Source: CAXMST01 sp963712765
Lineage (GTDB): Bacteria; Actinomycetota; Thermoleophilia; Solirubrobacterales; 70-9
Direction of reading: 5' to 3'
NCBI GenBank assembly: GCA_963712765.1
Contig: CAVQIX010000003.1
Location: 434,001-498,000, forward strand
Length of the DNA stretch: 64,000 nt
Translations under genes and position numbers: made by a program
Shown: positions 8,894 through 17,431 of the stretch, piece after piece
Layout of the letters: every line of letters begins with the position of its first letter
Numbering within the stretch: position 1 is the first letter of the stretch
The notes under the pieces: generated by a model
The model's database searches: none
Told to the model about the DNA's origin: nothing
The model's input: the letters and a program-made list of their open reading frames with translations, nothing else

Positions 8894-9745
8894 TCAGCTC
8901 GGCTCGTGCGTCGAGGTGAGCAGGGCCGGGGGCACATCGATCTCGAACCACTCCTGGTAGAGGTCGTTCAGCGTGCCGTCGTCCTTGATCTCCTGCAGCG
9001 CGCCGTTGACGGCCTCGCGGAGGGCGTCGGTGCCCTGCGGGAGGATGATCCCGTACTCCTCGTCGGTCTCAACGTCGTCGACCACCTGCAGGCGGCCGTT
9101 GCTCATGTCGGCAGCATCCTGGACCGACGGCAGGTCGTTGATGACCGCATCGACCTGCTCCGACTCGAGCGCGTTGTAGGCGTCGTCGATCTCGGGGAAC
9201 TGCCGGACCTCGGACGCGTCGGTGTTGTCGTTTGCGTACGCCTCGCCGGTGGTGCCGTCCTGGGCTCCCACGATCTTGCCCGACACTCCGTCGAACGAGG
9301 TGATGTCGCTGTCGGCGCGGACCAACAGACCCTGCGAGGAGAGGAAGTACGGGTTCGAGAAGTCGACCCGATTCTCTCTTGGCTTGGTGATCGTCGTCGC
9401 CGCGATCGCGAGATCGAACTGGCCGCCGCCGCCCTGCAGAAGCAGGTCGAACGGAGCGTCTTCGATCTGGGTCGTCAGATCGAGGCGGTCGGCGACCTCG
9501 TTGATCAGGTCGATGTCGAAGCCCTCGTAGTCGGGTGGATCACCCTGCTCGAAGGGCGGGAACGGAATATCGGATCCGACGATCAGGGTTCCATCCTCGA
9601 TCAGGCCGAGGTCGGCGGTGCCGCCCCCCGTTGCCGAGGTATCGGTGGTCGTGCTGCTGTCGTCGTCGCCGCATGCCGCCACGCCGAGCGCGGCGGTCAG
9701 TCCAACGATCAGGACGAGCAGCGTCCATAGTCGAGTCTTGCTCAT
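8894..9745 (-). CDS. Polar amino-acid ABC transporter substrate-binding lipoprotein
   Basis: Family 3 solute-binding protein, 283 aa, anchored outside the membrane. The lipobox is GVAAC near residue 25, followed by an acidic, Ser/Thr-rich linker. The binding domain shows IVGSDIPFPPFEQ and YEGFDIDLINEVADRL near the start, FDLAIAATTITKPRENRVDFSNPY in the middle (shown as its core TKPRENRVDFSNPY) and GEAYANDN later, the canonical amino-acid-binding layout. It is first in its operon, so its promoter must lie in the 151-base region shared with the divergent cysM gene. Confidence 0.92.
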   Translation of the reverse strand: MSKTRLWTLLVLIVGLTAALGVAACGDDDSSTTTDTSATGGGTADLGLIEDGTLIVGSDIPFPPFEQGDPPDYEGFDIDLINEVADRLDLTTQIEDAPFDLLLQGGGGQFDLAIAATTITKPRENRVDFSNPYFLSSQGLLVRADSDITSFDGVSGKIVGAQDGTTGEAYANDNTDASEVRQFPEIDDAYNALESEQVDAVINDLPSVQDAADMSNGRLQVVDDVETDEEYGIILPQGTDALREAVNGALQEIKDDGTLNDLYQEWFEIDVPPALLTSTHEPS

Positions 9746-9896
9746 GTGCTCATGTACCTCTCTGCATTGGTTTTCGGCCGATCTCCCCGCCGGCCGCGCG
9801 AACGGTACCTCCCGAACGCTGCCTGCCCACCATATCTACTGAGCTCGGCGCTGGGAAGATGCACGGGGACCATCAGCCTTTACTACACTTACTGAA

Positions 9897-10874
9897 GTGA
9901 CTCCCGCTGATCTTCTCAATCGGCCCTGCGGAGGGCGCTACGGCAATGTCCTCGAGTCGGTCGGAAATACGCCGCTCGTTGAGCTTCCGAGGCTCTCCCC
10001 GGGCGCCGGCGTCCGGATCTACGCCAAGCTGGAGGGACAGAACCCGACCGGGTCGGTCAAGGACCGCGTCGCCAAGGCGATGATCGACAAGGCGGAGGCC
10101 GAGGGCCTGATCGGGCCCGGGCAGAAGGTGATGGAGCCGACCTCCGGCAACACCGGCATTGCCCTGGCGATGATCTGCCAGCGCAAGGGCTACCCCTTCG
10201 TTGCGGTGATGCCCGACAACGTCACCTCCGAGCGCGCTCAGCTGCTGGGGATGTTCGGCGCCGAGATCGTCTACTCGGAGGGCGCCAAGGGCTCGAACGG
10301 CTCGGTCGAGCTCGCCCTCGACATGGCCGCGCGCGACTCCTCGCTGTACATGCCCTACCAGTACGGCAACCGGGCCAACCCCGACGCCCACTACAACGGT
10401 ACCGCGGTCGAGATCCTCGACGAGCTCGACTCGGTCGCGGCCTTCGTCGGCGGCCTCGGTACCGGCGGCACCCTGATGGGCAACGGCCGCCGGCTCAAAG
10501 AGGAGGACCCCGAGACGCTGATCGTCGCCGCCGAGCCGATGCAGGGCGAGCTCGTCTCCGGCCTGCGCTCGCTCGAGGACGGCTTCATCCCACCGATCAT
10601 CGACCTCTCGATCCTCGACCGCAAGATCATGGTCTCGAACGAGGACTCGATCGTCTGGACCCAGCGCCTGCTCCGTGAGGAAGGGCTGTTCGCCGGGGTC
10701 TCCGCCGGGGCGATCGCCCGCGTCGCCCACCGGATCGGTGGCGAGCTGGCCGATACCGGTGGCGGCAACATCGTCTTCCTGGTCCCCGACGACGGCTGGA
10801 AGTACCTCAGCTCAGGTGTCTACAGCACGCCGGTCGATCAGATCGAGGGTCTCGACACCACCGTCTGGTGGTAG
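9897..10874 (+). CDS. cysM: O-phosphoserine sulfhydrylase-like cysteine synthase (CysM)
   Basis: PLP-dependent beta-replacement enzyme, 325 aa. The lysine that binds PLP is K55 in NPTGSVKDR, the phosphate loop is EPTSGNTGIALAM and the glycine loop is GGLGTGGTL. Features shared with the M. tuberculosis CysM (O-phosphoserine specific, CysO partner) rather than ordinary CysK are YQYGNRANPDAHYNGT, LRSLEDGF (where that enzyme has LRNMDEGF, the region of its substrate-selective Arg) and the C-terminal GWKYLSSGVY. Start is GTG 9897. A JAMM protease gene follows 105 bases later, and a cysO-like gene is at the window start, so the set supports the CysO route to cysteine. Confidence 0.9.
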   Translation: MTPADLLNRPCGGRYGNVLESVGNTPLVELPRLSPGAGVRIYAKLEGQNPTGSVKDRVAKAMIDKAEAEGLIGPGQKVMEPTSGNTGIALAMICQRKGYPFVAVMPDNVTSERAQLLGMFGAEIVYSEGAKGSNGSVELALDMAARDSSLYMPYQYGNRANPDAHYNGTAVEILDELDSVAAFVGGLGTGGTLMGNGRRLKEEDPETLIVAAEPMQGELVSGLRSLEDGFIPPIIDLSILDRKIMVSNEDSIVWTQRLLREEGLFAGVSAGAIARVAHRIGGELADTGGGNIVFLVPDDGWKYLSSGVYSTPVDQIEGLDTTVWW

Positions 10875-10979
10875 CTCGCCCTGGCTCGGCGGGCAGCGTG
10901 CGGTGACCCTGATACTGCTGCCGCGAAACGGCGAGATCAACCCAGAGCCACCGATCGAGCCATGTAGCCTCCTCGACGT

Positions 10980-11381
10980 ATGCGACTCCCAGGCGCCGTG
11001 AAAGACGAGATCGTCGCCCATTCGCGGGAGGATGCGCCGAATGAGTGTTGCGGCCTGATCGGCGGGCGTGATGGCGAGGCGACGACCGTCTACCGGGCCC
11101 GGAACGCCTTTGCGAGCCCGACTCGATACCACGTCGATGACGGCGATCTGTTCAGGATCGTGGAGCGTGAGATCCCCGCGGCGGGCGAGGATCTGGTCGG
11201 CATCTACCACTCGCACCTGGTCAGCGAGGCCTACCCCTCCCAGACCGACATCAACCTCGCCGACGGCTGGCCCGACCCGCTATATCTGATCTGCTCCCTC
11301 GCCGACCCCGACGAGCCCGTCCTTCGCGCATTTGCGATCCGGGGCGGCGAGGTCGAAGAGGCCGAGCTTGTCGGCGCCTGA
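10980..11381 (+). CDS. mec: Mec+-like JAMM/MPN+ metalloprotease
   Basis: Zinc-dependent JAMM-domain peptidase, 133 aa. In mycobacteria Mec+ releases cysteine from the C-terminus of the CysO-cysteine adduct. The complete motif is visible: E22 in NECCGLIGG, then H77-S-H79, seven residues, S87, two residues and D90 (YHSHLVSEAYPSQTD). It follows cysM by 105 bases and its 3' end overlaps the next small gene. A cleavage role on the Gly-Gly-Arg end of the CysO-like protein at the window start is also possible; that is inference. Confidence 0.9.
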   Translation: MRLPGAVKDEIVAHSREDAPNECCGLIGGRDGEATTVYRARNAFASPTRYHVDDGDLFRIVEREIPAAGEDLVGIYHSHLVSEAYPSQTDINLADGWPDPLYLICSLADPDEPVLRAFAIRGGEVEEAELVGA

Positions 11382-11892
11382 TCAGCCTCTCGCCTGTCCC
11401 CGCTGCGGGCGAGGCTACGAGGGTTCAGCGCGGTTGTGCGAGGACTGTGCGATGCCGCTCGTGGTCGCGGGCGGCGTCGAACAGCAGGCTGTCGACCCCG
11501 CTCACGGGGAGGCCCGCAAGATCCACCCGCGCTACGCGAAGGGCGAGCTGCGCCGAGTCGCGGTCGGCCGCAACCTCGCGGAGGCCGAGCTGATCAAGGG
11601 CGTGCTGCTCGAGCAGGGGATCCCGAGCCTTCTGACCCGCACCGGGGGGTTCGACGTGCCGGATTTCCTCGCTGCCGGCCCCCGCGACGTACTGGTGCCC
11701 GAGAGCGGGGTGGAGGCGGCGCGCGATCTGCTCAGCGAGGTCGACGGCGGGGAGTCCCTGGGCGCCGAGCCCGAGCCAGGCGACGACCTGCCTCCGGCAT
11801 GGCCGATCGAGCTCAGGCTCGCCGCCGGGATGCTGGCATTCCTGCTCGCGTTCGGCGCCCTCGCCGGCGTGATCTTCATCCTCGTCAGCTGA
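11368..11892 (+). CDS. Zinc-ribbon/DUF2007-like protein with C-terminal membrane helix
   Basis: Unknown function, about 174 aa. An N-terminal zinc ribbon (CPRCGRGYEGSARLCEDC, four Cys as CxxC pairs) is followed by a region like DUF2007 signal-transducing proteins (RVAVGRNLAEAELIKGVLLE, then a DVLVPES strand), and a single C-terminal hydrophobic helix (AAGMLAFLLAFGALAGVIFI). The best start is TTG 11368, inside the end of mec and in frame with the ribbon; longer forms from 11332 add a sequence without protein character. The overlap suggests coupled translation with mec. Confidence 0.65.
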   Translation: MSAPDQPLACPRCGRGYEGSARLCEDCAMPLVVAGGVEQQAVDPAHGEARKIHPRYAKGELRRVAVGRNLAEAELIKGVLLEQGIPSLLTRTGGFDVPDFLAAGPRDVLVPESGVEAARDLLSEVDGGESLGAEPEPGDDLPPAWPIELRLAAGMLAFLLAFGALAGVIFILVS

Positions 11893-12010
11893 GCGGAGGA
11901 GCCGCCGCGGTGGCGCTCAAGCTCTCCCCGGCGCCGAAGGGGGCGGGGCCACCAGCGCGCCGGCCAGAGCCGTATCACGCCCCCCGAACCTCCGTGGGCA
12001 TCGGCGCTTT

Positions 12011-12766
12011 TTAGGCTGGTTCGCGCTCGACGACGCTGTCGAGGTGACGGCGCCATGCGGGCTCGATCTCCTCGATCGGTTTCCCGAACGCGACCTCGAG
12101 CGCCGGTGCCGGCCCGTCCTTGCGGAGGCGGGAGACGAGAAGCTCGCAGGCGCTGGGACCGACCCGGCGCTCGAGCAGATCGAAGACGGTGGCCCCGAGG
12201 ATGATCGCGTCGCGGGCGTTCGGCGGGAAGCTCGGCGGCCCGCCGTCGGCGAGCCGCCGCGAGACCGCGGCGCGGAACATCATCGCCTGCCCCGCGAAGT
12301 ACTGTGACCCTCCCTCGATCAGCCAGGCCCAGCGGAGGTAGCGCGCGAAGCGCAGCGGTCCCCACGGGGGAGGCATGCGCGGGTTGTTGGCTGCGAGGAC
12401 CACCTGGGCATAGAGGCGATGGGAGGTGCCGAGCAGGGCGCGAAGCGAATCCTCACCGGCAGCGCGGCTCTCGAGGGCGGAGTCGTTGAGCACGTGGATC
12501 TCGCCGTTCATCGCCCAGCCGGCCAGGTAGCGGCGCCCGGCAGGGGCGCTGACCAGCCGGGCCGCGGGAAGGAAGGGATGGGCGGCCGACAGCCAGCCCG
12601 AGCTGGGGTGGATCACGACCGTGATCTCGCCAGGAGCGTGCTCGAGGCGTTCCTCGAGCCGCAGTCTCAGCTCCTCGAGCTCGTCGAGCGTTCGCTCGGC
12701 CGACTCCTCATCGCCCTCCTCGTGGCGAGCGATAAAGCTGAGCGACTCGGTCTGGGTCCACGGCAT
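12011..12766 (-). CDS. Conserved protein, degenerate peptidase-MA-like
   Basis: Not firmly assigned, 251 aa. The middle of the protein resembles gluzincin peptidases of the MA type: an aligned helix reads LGTSHRLYAQVVLAANN where HExxH would stand, and then WLIEGGSQYFAGQ, which looks like the downstream WLxEG third-ligand segment. HExxH itself is missing, so catalysis is unlikely. There is no signal peptide; an N-terminal acidic helix (EEGDEESAERTLDELEELRL) comes first. It stands alone between convergent and divergent neighbours. A binding or scaffold role is possible but unproven. Confidence 0.5.
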   Translation of the reverse strand: MPWTQTESLSFIARHEEGDEESAERTLDELEELRLRLEERLEHAPGEITVVIHPSSGWLSAAHPFLPAARLVSAPAGRRYLAGWAMNGEIHVLNDSALESRAAGEDSLRALLGTSHRLYAQVVLAANNPRMPPPWGPLRFARYLRWAWLIEGGSQYFAGQAMMFRAAVSRRLADGGPPSFPPNARDAIILGATVFDLLERRVGPSACELLVSRLRKDGPAPALEVAFGKPIEEIEPAWRRHLDSVVEREPA

Positions 12767-12852
12767 GAGCCAACCCTAGATGACCGATTCGGCTGTCCCT
12801 GGCGCCTGCGGCCGGCCGGGCGGCTCAGTTGCGATCCCTAGAATCGACGCGG

Positions 12853-14364
12853 ATGGACCGAGGGCGTAGGCGGGTCGGTACTCTGGCGGTGCAGTTGGCC
12901 GCGTTCGTCGCCCTGCTCGTACTCGCGGCGGCGGCTGAGGCGGCACGCCCGAACGTGGTCACGATCGTCACCGACGATCAGACGCTCGAGTCCTTCAACG
13001 AGGCGACGATGCCGGAGACGCTGCGCCTGCTCGCCACCCGGGGGACCAGCTTCAGCCAGGCGGTCGTCTCCACACCGCAGTGCTGCCCCTCGCGGGCGGG
13101 ATACCTGACAGGTCAATACGCGCAGAACAACAAGGTGATCTCGAATCGACCGGGGTACCCCCTGCTGAAGCGCAAGCGCGACATCCTGCCCGAGTGGCTA
13201 CGGTCGGCCGGCTACCGGACGATCCACGTCGGCAAGTACCTCAACGGATACGCTCAGACCCGGGGCGCGATCGTCGCCCCCGGCTGGGATCGATGGCTGA
13301 GCCTGATTCTCGCCCATTACCGCTTTCCGCTCTGGTCGATCGATGGCGAGCTCCGCCAGGATGAGAAGCTCTACCTGACCTCGACGATCAACCAGATGTC
13401 GGAGGAGATGATCCGCACCTACGCGCCGCGGAAGAAGCCGTTCTATCTTCAGGTCGATCAGTTCGCGCCGCACGTGCAGCTGCCCGGCAACAGCAACGGC
13501 CGCTGCCGTCTGTCGGCGATCCCACCCGAGGAGGACGCCGATCTCTTCGTCGACGCGACCGTGCCCCGCAACCCCGCCTTCGACGAGGCCGATGTCAGCG
13601 ACAAGCCCTCCTTCATCCAGGATCAGGGACGTTTCAGCGATGCGCAGATCGCGGACATCGACCGCCACTACGGATGCGCCCTGGCATCGCTGCGGCTGGT
13701 GGACGAGGGCATCAGCAGCATCGTCTCCGAGCTCAAGGCCGCCGGTGAGCTCGGCAACACGATGATCATCTTCACCTCCGACAACGGCTACGGCTTCGGC
13801 GAACACCGGATGTCGCTGACCAAGGGTCTGCCCTACGAGGAGCACGTCCGAGTTCCGCTCGTGATCCGCCCGCCGCGCCAGTTCCCCCGCGCCTCCCGCC
13901 GGGGCCGGGTCAGTGACGCTCCGGTCGCCAACATCGATCTCGCACCGACGCTGCTGCGGCTGGTCGGTGGCGAGCCGTGCCGCAACGGCAAGCGCTGCCG
14001 CCGGATGGACGGCCGCTCGCTGATCTCGATACTCGACGGGCGCAAGCCGCGTTGGAGCAAGCGCCGGGCGGTCCGGACATCGTTCTCGGTCAATTTCAAC
14101 GCCTACAAGCGGAGCTGCGAGTGGGACGCATTGCGCACCACCCGGAGATCACTGATCGAGCACACCTCGCTGCCGAAGCCGGGGACCATCGATTGCGAGC
14201 CGGTCAGCGTGTTCGAGAACTACGACCTCAACGCCGACCCGTTCCAGCTCGACGGCGACCGGCCGGTCGCCGACCGCGCCCGCGAGCGGCTGCGGCGGCT
14301 GACCCGCTGTTCGGGCATCGAGGGCCGCGACCGCAAGCTGAAGAAGAAGCCCTTCTGCGAGTAG
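12853..14364 (+). CDS. Secreted sulfatase (type I, formylglycine-dependent)
   Basis: Exported arylsulfatase-family hydrolase of 503 aa from ATG 12853; a signal peptide (LAAFVALLVLAAAAEAA) ends near residue 31. The metal site begins with VVTIVTDDQ, and the formylglycine signature is C77-C-P-S-R with TG at 86-87 (CCPSRAGYLTG). A second metal-site segment is IIFTSDNGYGFGEH. Length and motifs fit the N-acetylglucosamine-6-sulfatase-like branch, but the substrate is unknown. No formylglycine-generating enzyme lies in the window. An in-frame TTG at 12829 would spoil the signal peptide, so ATG 12853 is preferred. Confidence 0.85.
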   Translation: MDRGRRRVGTLAVQLAAFVALLVLAAAAEAARPNVVTIVTDDQTLESFNEATMPETLRLLATRGTSFSQAVVSTPQCCPSRAGYLTGQYAQNNKVISNRPGYPLLKRKRDILPEWLRSAGYRTIHVGKYLNGYAQTRGAIVAPGWDRWLSLILAHYRFPLWSIDGELRQDEKLYLTSTINQMSEEMIRTYAPRKKPFYLQVDQFAPHVQLPGNSNGRCRLSAIPPEEDADLFVDATVPRNPAFDEADVSDKPSFIQDQGRFSDAQIADIDRHYGCALASLRLVDEGISSIVSELKAAGELGNTMIIFTSDNGYGFGEHRMSLTKGLPYEEHVRVPLVIRPPRQFPRASRRGRVSDAPVANIDLAPTLLRLVGGEPCRNGKRCRRMDGRSLISILDGRKPRWSKRRAVRTSFSVNFNAYKRSCEWDALRTTRRSLIEHTSLPKPGTIDCEPVSVFENYDLNADPFQLDGDRPVADRARERLRRLTRCSGIEGRDRKLKKKPFCE

Positions 14365-14386
14365 CCCGGGTGGGAGGTTCGTCGCG

Positions 14387-15097
14387 TTGATCGAGGCCGT
14401 GCTCTTCGATATCGACGGCACCCTGCTGGACCATGATCAGGCCAGTCTGCGAGCCCTGCACGCCGGCCTCGACCGCGAGCGCCCGGGGATTGCGGCCGAC
14501 GAACGGGAGCTCGCCGCCGGCGAGTGGCGACAGCTGGAGGAGATGCACTACGCCGAGTACCTGCTCGGCAGGATCGACCTCACAACCCAGCGCCGCCGGC
14601 GCGTCGCGGGCCTGCTCGCCCATATCGGCGAGCGGGAGCGGGATCACGACGAGCTCGACCGGTGGTTCGCGCGCTTTTTGGCCGACTACCGGGCCGCCTG
14701 GACGCTGTTCGAGGACGTCAAACCGACGCTCGAGGCGCTCGGCGGCTCGCTTCGCCTCGGGGTTATCACCAACGCGGACGCCGACCTGCAGCGCGCGAAG
14801 CTGGAGGGGGTCGGGATCGCCGGGCATCTACCCGGCTTCACCGCCTCCAGCGAGGCCGGAGTCGCAAAGCCCGAGCCGGAGATCTTCCGAATTGCCGCCC
14901 GGCGGTTGGGGTTGGAGCCCGCGCGCGTCGCTTACGTCGGCGATCGGCTCGAAACCGACGCCCGAGGAGCCGCGGCAGCGGGACTCGGACTCGGGATCTG
15001 GGTCAACCGCGCCCGAGGGGTACCGGCGGTCGACGACGTGCCGACCGTCCGTAGCCTCGCGGAACTACCGGCGCTGCTCGACGACCATCTGGCCTGA
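14387..15097 (+). CDS. HAD-superfamily hydrolase
   Basis: Cytosolic haloacid-dehalogenase-fold phosphatase, 236 aa, probable substrate a small phosphorylated metabolite. Motif I is LFDIDGTLLD (nucleophile and acid Asp), motif II is LGVITNAD, motif III Lys is in GVAKPEPEIF and motif IV is YVGDRLETDARGAAAAG. A helical cap lies between motifs I and II. Start is TTG 14387 with GGGAGG upstream. It follows the sulfatase by 22 bases, so it may share its transcript, and is convergent with the DUF1802 gene. Confidence 0.85.
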   Translation: MIEAVLFDIDGTLLDHDQASLRALHAGLDRERPGIAADERELAAGEWRQLEEMHYAEYLLGRIDLTTQRRRRVAGLLAHIGERERDHDELDRWFARFLADYRAAWTLFEDVKPTLEALGGSLRLGVITNADADLQRAKLEGVGIAGHLPGFTASSEAGVAKPEPEIFRIAARRLGLEPARVAYVGDRLETDARGAAAAGLGLGIWVNRARGVPAVDDVPTVRSLAELPALLDDHLA

Positions 15098-15113
15098 GAG
15101 CCGAGCGGGGGCG

Positions 15114-15749
15114 CTAGGCCAGAGCGGGCTCGGGCTCGGGCGCGCCACAGATCTCGCGGATCATCGCGGCCGCCCGGGTGAACTCCGCCTCGGCCATGAC
15201 CGGGACGCCCTCGAACGGCAGGTCGCGGTCGATCTCGACCCAGGAATGACAGCCGTGGTGCTCATCGCGCACGCGGACCGTCACCGGCCGCGGGATGCGG
15301 TGGACCTTGAGCAGCAGCACGTGAAGCGGGTGGGTCCGCTTCCAGGCGAGCCGCTTGCGGGCGTAATCGTGGGTCCAGACGTGAAAGGGGGCGAGTGAAT
15401 CGACGATGCGGGGGTCCTCGATCTCGAAATGATCGGCGACCTCTGCCCAGGCGCGAATCCTGACCCGGTCAGGCTGCGCGATGCCGCCGTCCTGGAGCAG
15501 GGCGCGGGGTGGCGGCTCCTCGTCGGGCCACACGCCCTCCTCGAGCGCGCGCCGCAGCTCGGGGTGGTGGGACTCGCGCACCAGGTCGTTGCGCTGGTGG
15601 TCGAAGGTCGGGTAGAGGAAGAACTGCTCGTGGTCGAGCTCGAAGTGCTTGTTCTCCTCGCGGATGCCACCCTTGCGGAGGGTCAGCAGTTGCTCGCCCT
15701 CCGCGAGCGCGCGCACCGTGACGGACCATTCCTTGAAAGCAATAGGCAT
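15114..15749 (-). CDS. DUF1802 family protein
   Basis: Protein of about 211 aa matching the DUF1802 family by its opening AFKEWSVTVRAL followed by LLTLRKGGIREE and FFLYPTFDHQ, and by the later LKVHRIPRPVTV and HHGCHSWVEID. The function of the family is unknown. The ATG at 15749 is taken as start because the sequence upstream of it (to 15872) is Arg/Pro-rich and unlike protein. It is a single-gene unit, convergent with the HAD gene and separated from the hydantoinase genes by about 180 bases on its upstream side. Confidence 0.8.
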   Translation of the reverse strand: MPIAFKEWSVTVRALAEGEQLLTLRKGGIREENKHFELDHEQFFLYPTFDHQRNDLVRESHHPELRRALEEGVWPDEEPPPRALLQDGGIAQPDRVRIRAWAEVADHFEIEDPRIVDSLAPFHVWTHDYARKRLAWKRTHPLHVLLLKVHRIPRPVTVRVRDEHHGCHSWVEIDRDLPFEGVPVMAEAEFTRAAAMIREICGAPEPEPALA

Positions 15750-15931
15750 GTGGGTGATTCGTTCCGTTGGTTGGGGACGGGACTGGGGATGGCGGTTCCC
15801 GGGACGAGACTCCCGGCGGGCCGCTGATTGCCCGGCAGGCGCCGAGTGTAGGGCCTCACCCGTCCACGTCAAGTTAGTTGCGGCAGTTACATGGGGCGCT
15901 GCAAACGGCGGCCCGCCCGGGAATCGTCGGT

Positions 15932-17431
15932 TCAGCCCGGCGTTCCGTGACCGCCGCCACCCGGCGTCTCCAGCCGGAGCAGGTCCCCAGGGGAGAGCTC
16001 CCCCTGGGCCTTCGCCGCCAGCTCGCGACCGTTGAGCAGGTTGTGTCCCGACAGCCCCGGATCGCCCCCGGCGCGCCCGGCGGGCCGCAGCCGCCGCCGC
16101 TCGGTGATCAGCGAGAAATCCATCGGCGCCAGCGCCTCGATCTCCTTGACTATGCCGTCGCCACCCGACCGCTCTCCACCGCCGCCACTGCCGCGCCGCA
16201 GCCCGAGCTCGCGCACCCGCACCGGAAGCTCGGCCTCGAGCGACTCGATCGGGGTATTGAGCGTGTTCGACATCGCCACGTGGATCGCGCTCGGACCCGG
16301 GGCGTCGGGACAGGCGCCCTGCCCGCCGCCGAGCGTCTCGTAGTACGTGAAGCCATCGCCAGAGAGCGTCAGGTTGTTCATCGTGCCCTGGCCCTGGGCC
16401 GGAGCCGGAACGGCGCCGCCGAGGGCGGAGGTGACGAGGTCCGCGACGCGGCTGGAGGTCTCGACGTTTCCAGCCACGACGGCGGCTCCGGGAAGTGCGT
16501 TGAGGATCGATCCCTCGGGCGCGACGATCTCGATCGGGCGGTGTCCGCCGGCCGAGGGCGGAGCGTCGGGGTCGAAGAGGACCCGGACCGCGAACAGCGC
16601 CGCCGAGCGGGTCACCGCCATCGGACAGTTGAGGTTGCCCGGCACCTGCTCACTGCTGCCATCGAAGTCGAGCCTCATCCGCTCGCCGGCGATCTCGGCG
16701 CTGACCCGGAGCTCGACCTCGCCCTCGCGGGCCTCCAGCATCTCGCGCGCCTCCCAGCGGCCGTCGGGCGCCGCGCCGATCGCCGCCACGGTCCGTCGCT
16801 CCGAGTAGTCGAGGACCTCCGACATACCCTCGAGCACCAGGCCGATCCCGATCCGTGCCACCAGCTCCTCCACCCGTCGCTTGCAGAGCAGGTTGGCTGC
16901 GCGCTGAGCTCGCAGGTCGGCGAGCCGTTGTGCCGGATTGCGCATCCGCCCGGCGAGCTCACGCAGCTCGGGATCCCCGACCCGCCGTGGCGAGATCACT
17001 TCGCCCTCCTCGGAGAGCGAGCGGCTCAATGCCGGCATCCCGCCCGGGGTGGGGCCGCCGATGTCGGCGTGATGTGCCCGGTTGGCGGCGAAGCCGATCA
17101 GTCCGCCCTGATCGAACAGTGGCGAGATCAGGGTCACATCCGGCAGATGGGTCCCGCCCCGGAACGGATCGTTGAGGATCCAGAGGTCGCCGGGACGCTG
17201 CTCGTCGTCGAGCACGGCCTCCACTGCAGCCGGCATCGAGCCGAGGTGGACGGGGATGTGCTCGGCCTGCATGACCAACTCACCGTGTGCATCGAAGAGG
17301 GCCGTCGAGCAGTCCTGCCGCTCCTTGATGTTCGGAGAGTGGGCGGAGCGGATCAGGACCGCGCCCATCTCCTCGCAGATCGATCGCATGCCGCCGACCA
17401 GGACCTGCAGCGTGACCGGGTCGAGGCTCAC
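15932..17431 (-). CDS. Hydantoinase B/oxoprolinase family subunit
   Basis: Second subunit (HyuB type, 499 aa) of an ATP-dependent amidohydrolase or carboxylase of the N-methylhydantoinase/5-oxoprolinase/acetophenone carboxylase superfamily. Recognisable segments are SPNIKERQDCSTALFD, HIPVHLGSMPAAV, WILNDPFRGGTHLPD, ANRAHHADIGGPTPGGMP and the Gly-rich RRGSGGGGERSGGDG near the C-terminus. Its start overlaps the stop of the HyuA-type gene by four bases (17428-17431), so the two subunits are made together. The substrate cannot be decided from these sequences. Confidence 0.88.
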   Translation of the reverse strand: MSLDPVTLQVLVGGMRSICEEMGAVLIRSAHSPNIKERQDCSTALFDAHGELVMQAEHIPVHLGSMPAAVEAVLDDEQRPGDLWILNDPFRGGTHLPDVTLISPLFDQGGLIGFAANRAHHADIGGPTPGGMPALSRSLSEEGEVISPRRVGDPELRELAGRMRNPAQRLADLRAQRAANLLCKRRVEELVARIGIGLVLEGMSEVLDYSERRTVAAIGAAPDGRWEAREMLEAREGEVELRVSAEIAGERMRLDFDGSSEQVPGNLNCPMAVTRSAALFAVRVLFDPDAPPSAGGHRPIEIVAPEGSILNALPGAAVVAGNVETSSRVADLVTSALGGAVPAPAQGQGTMNNLTLSGDGFTYYETLGGGQGACPDAPGPSAIHVAMSNTLNTPIESLEAELPVRVRELGLRRGSGGGGERSGGDGIVKEIEALAPMDFSLITERRRLRPAGRAGGDPGLSGHNLLNGRELAAKAQGELSPGDLLRLETPGGGGHGTPG

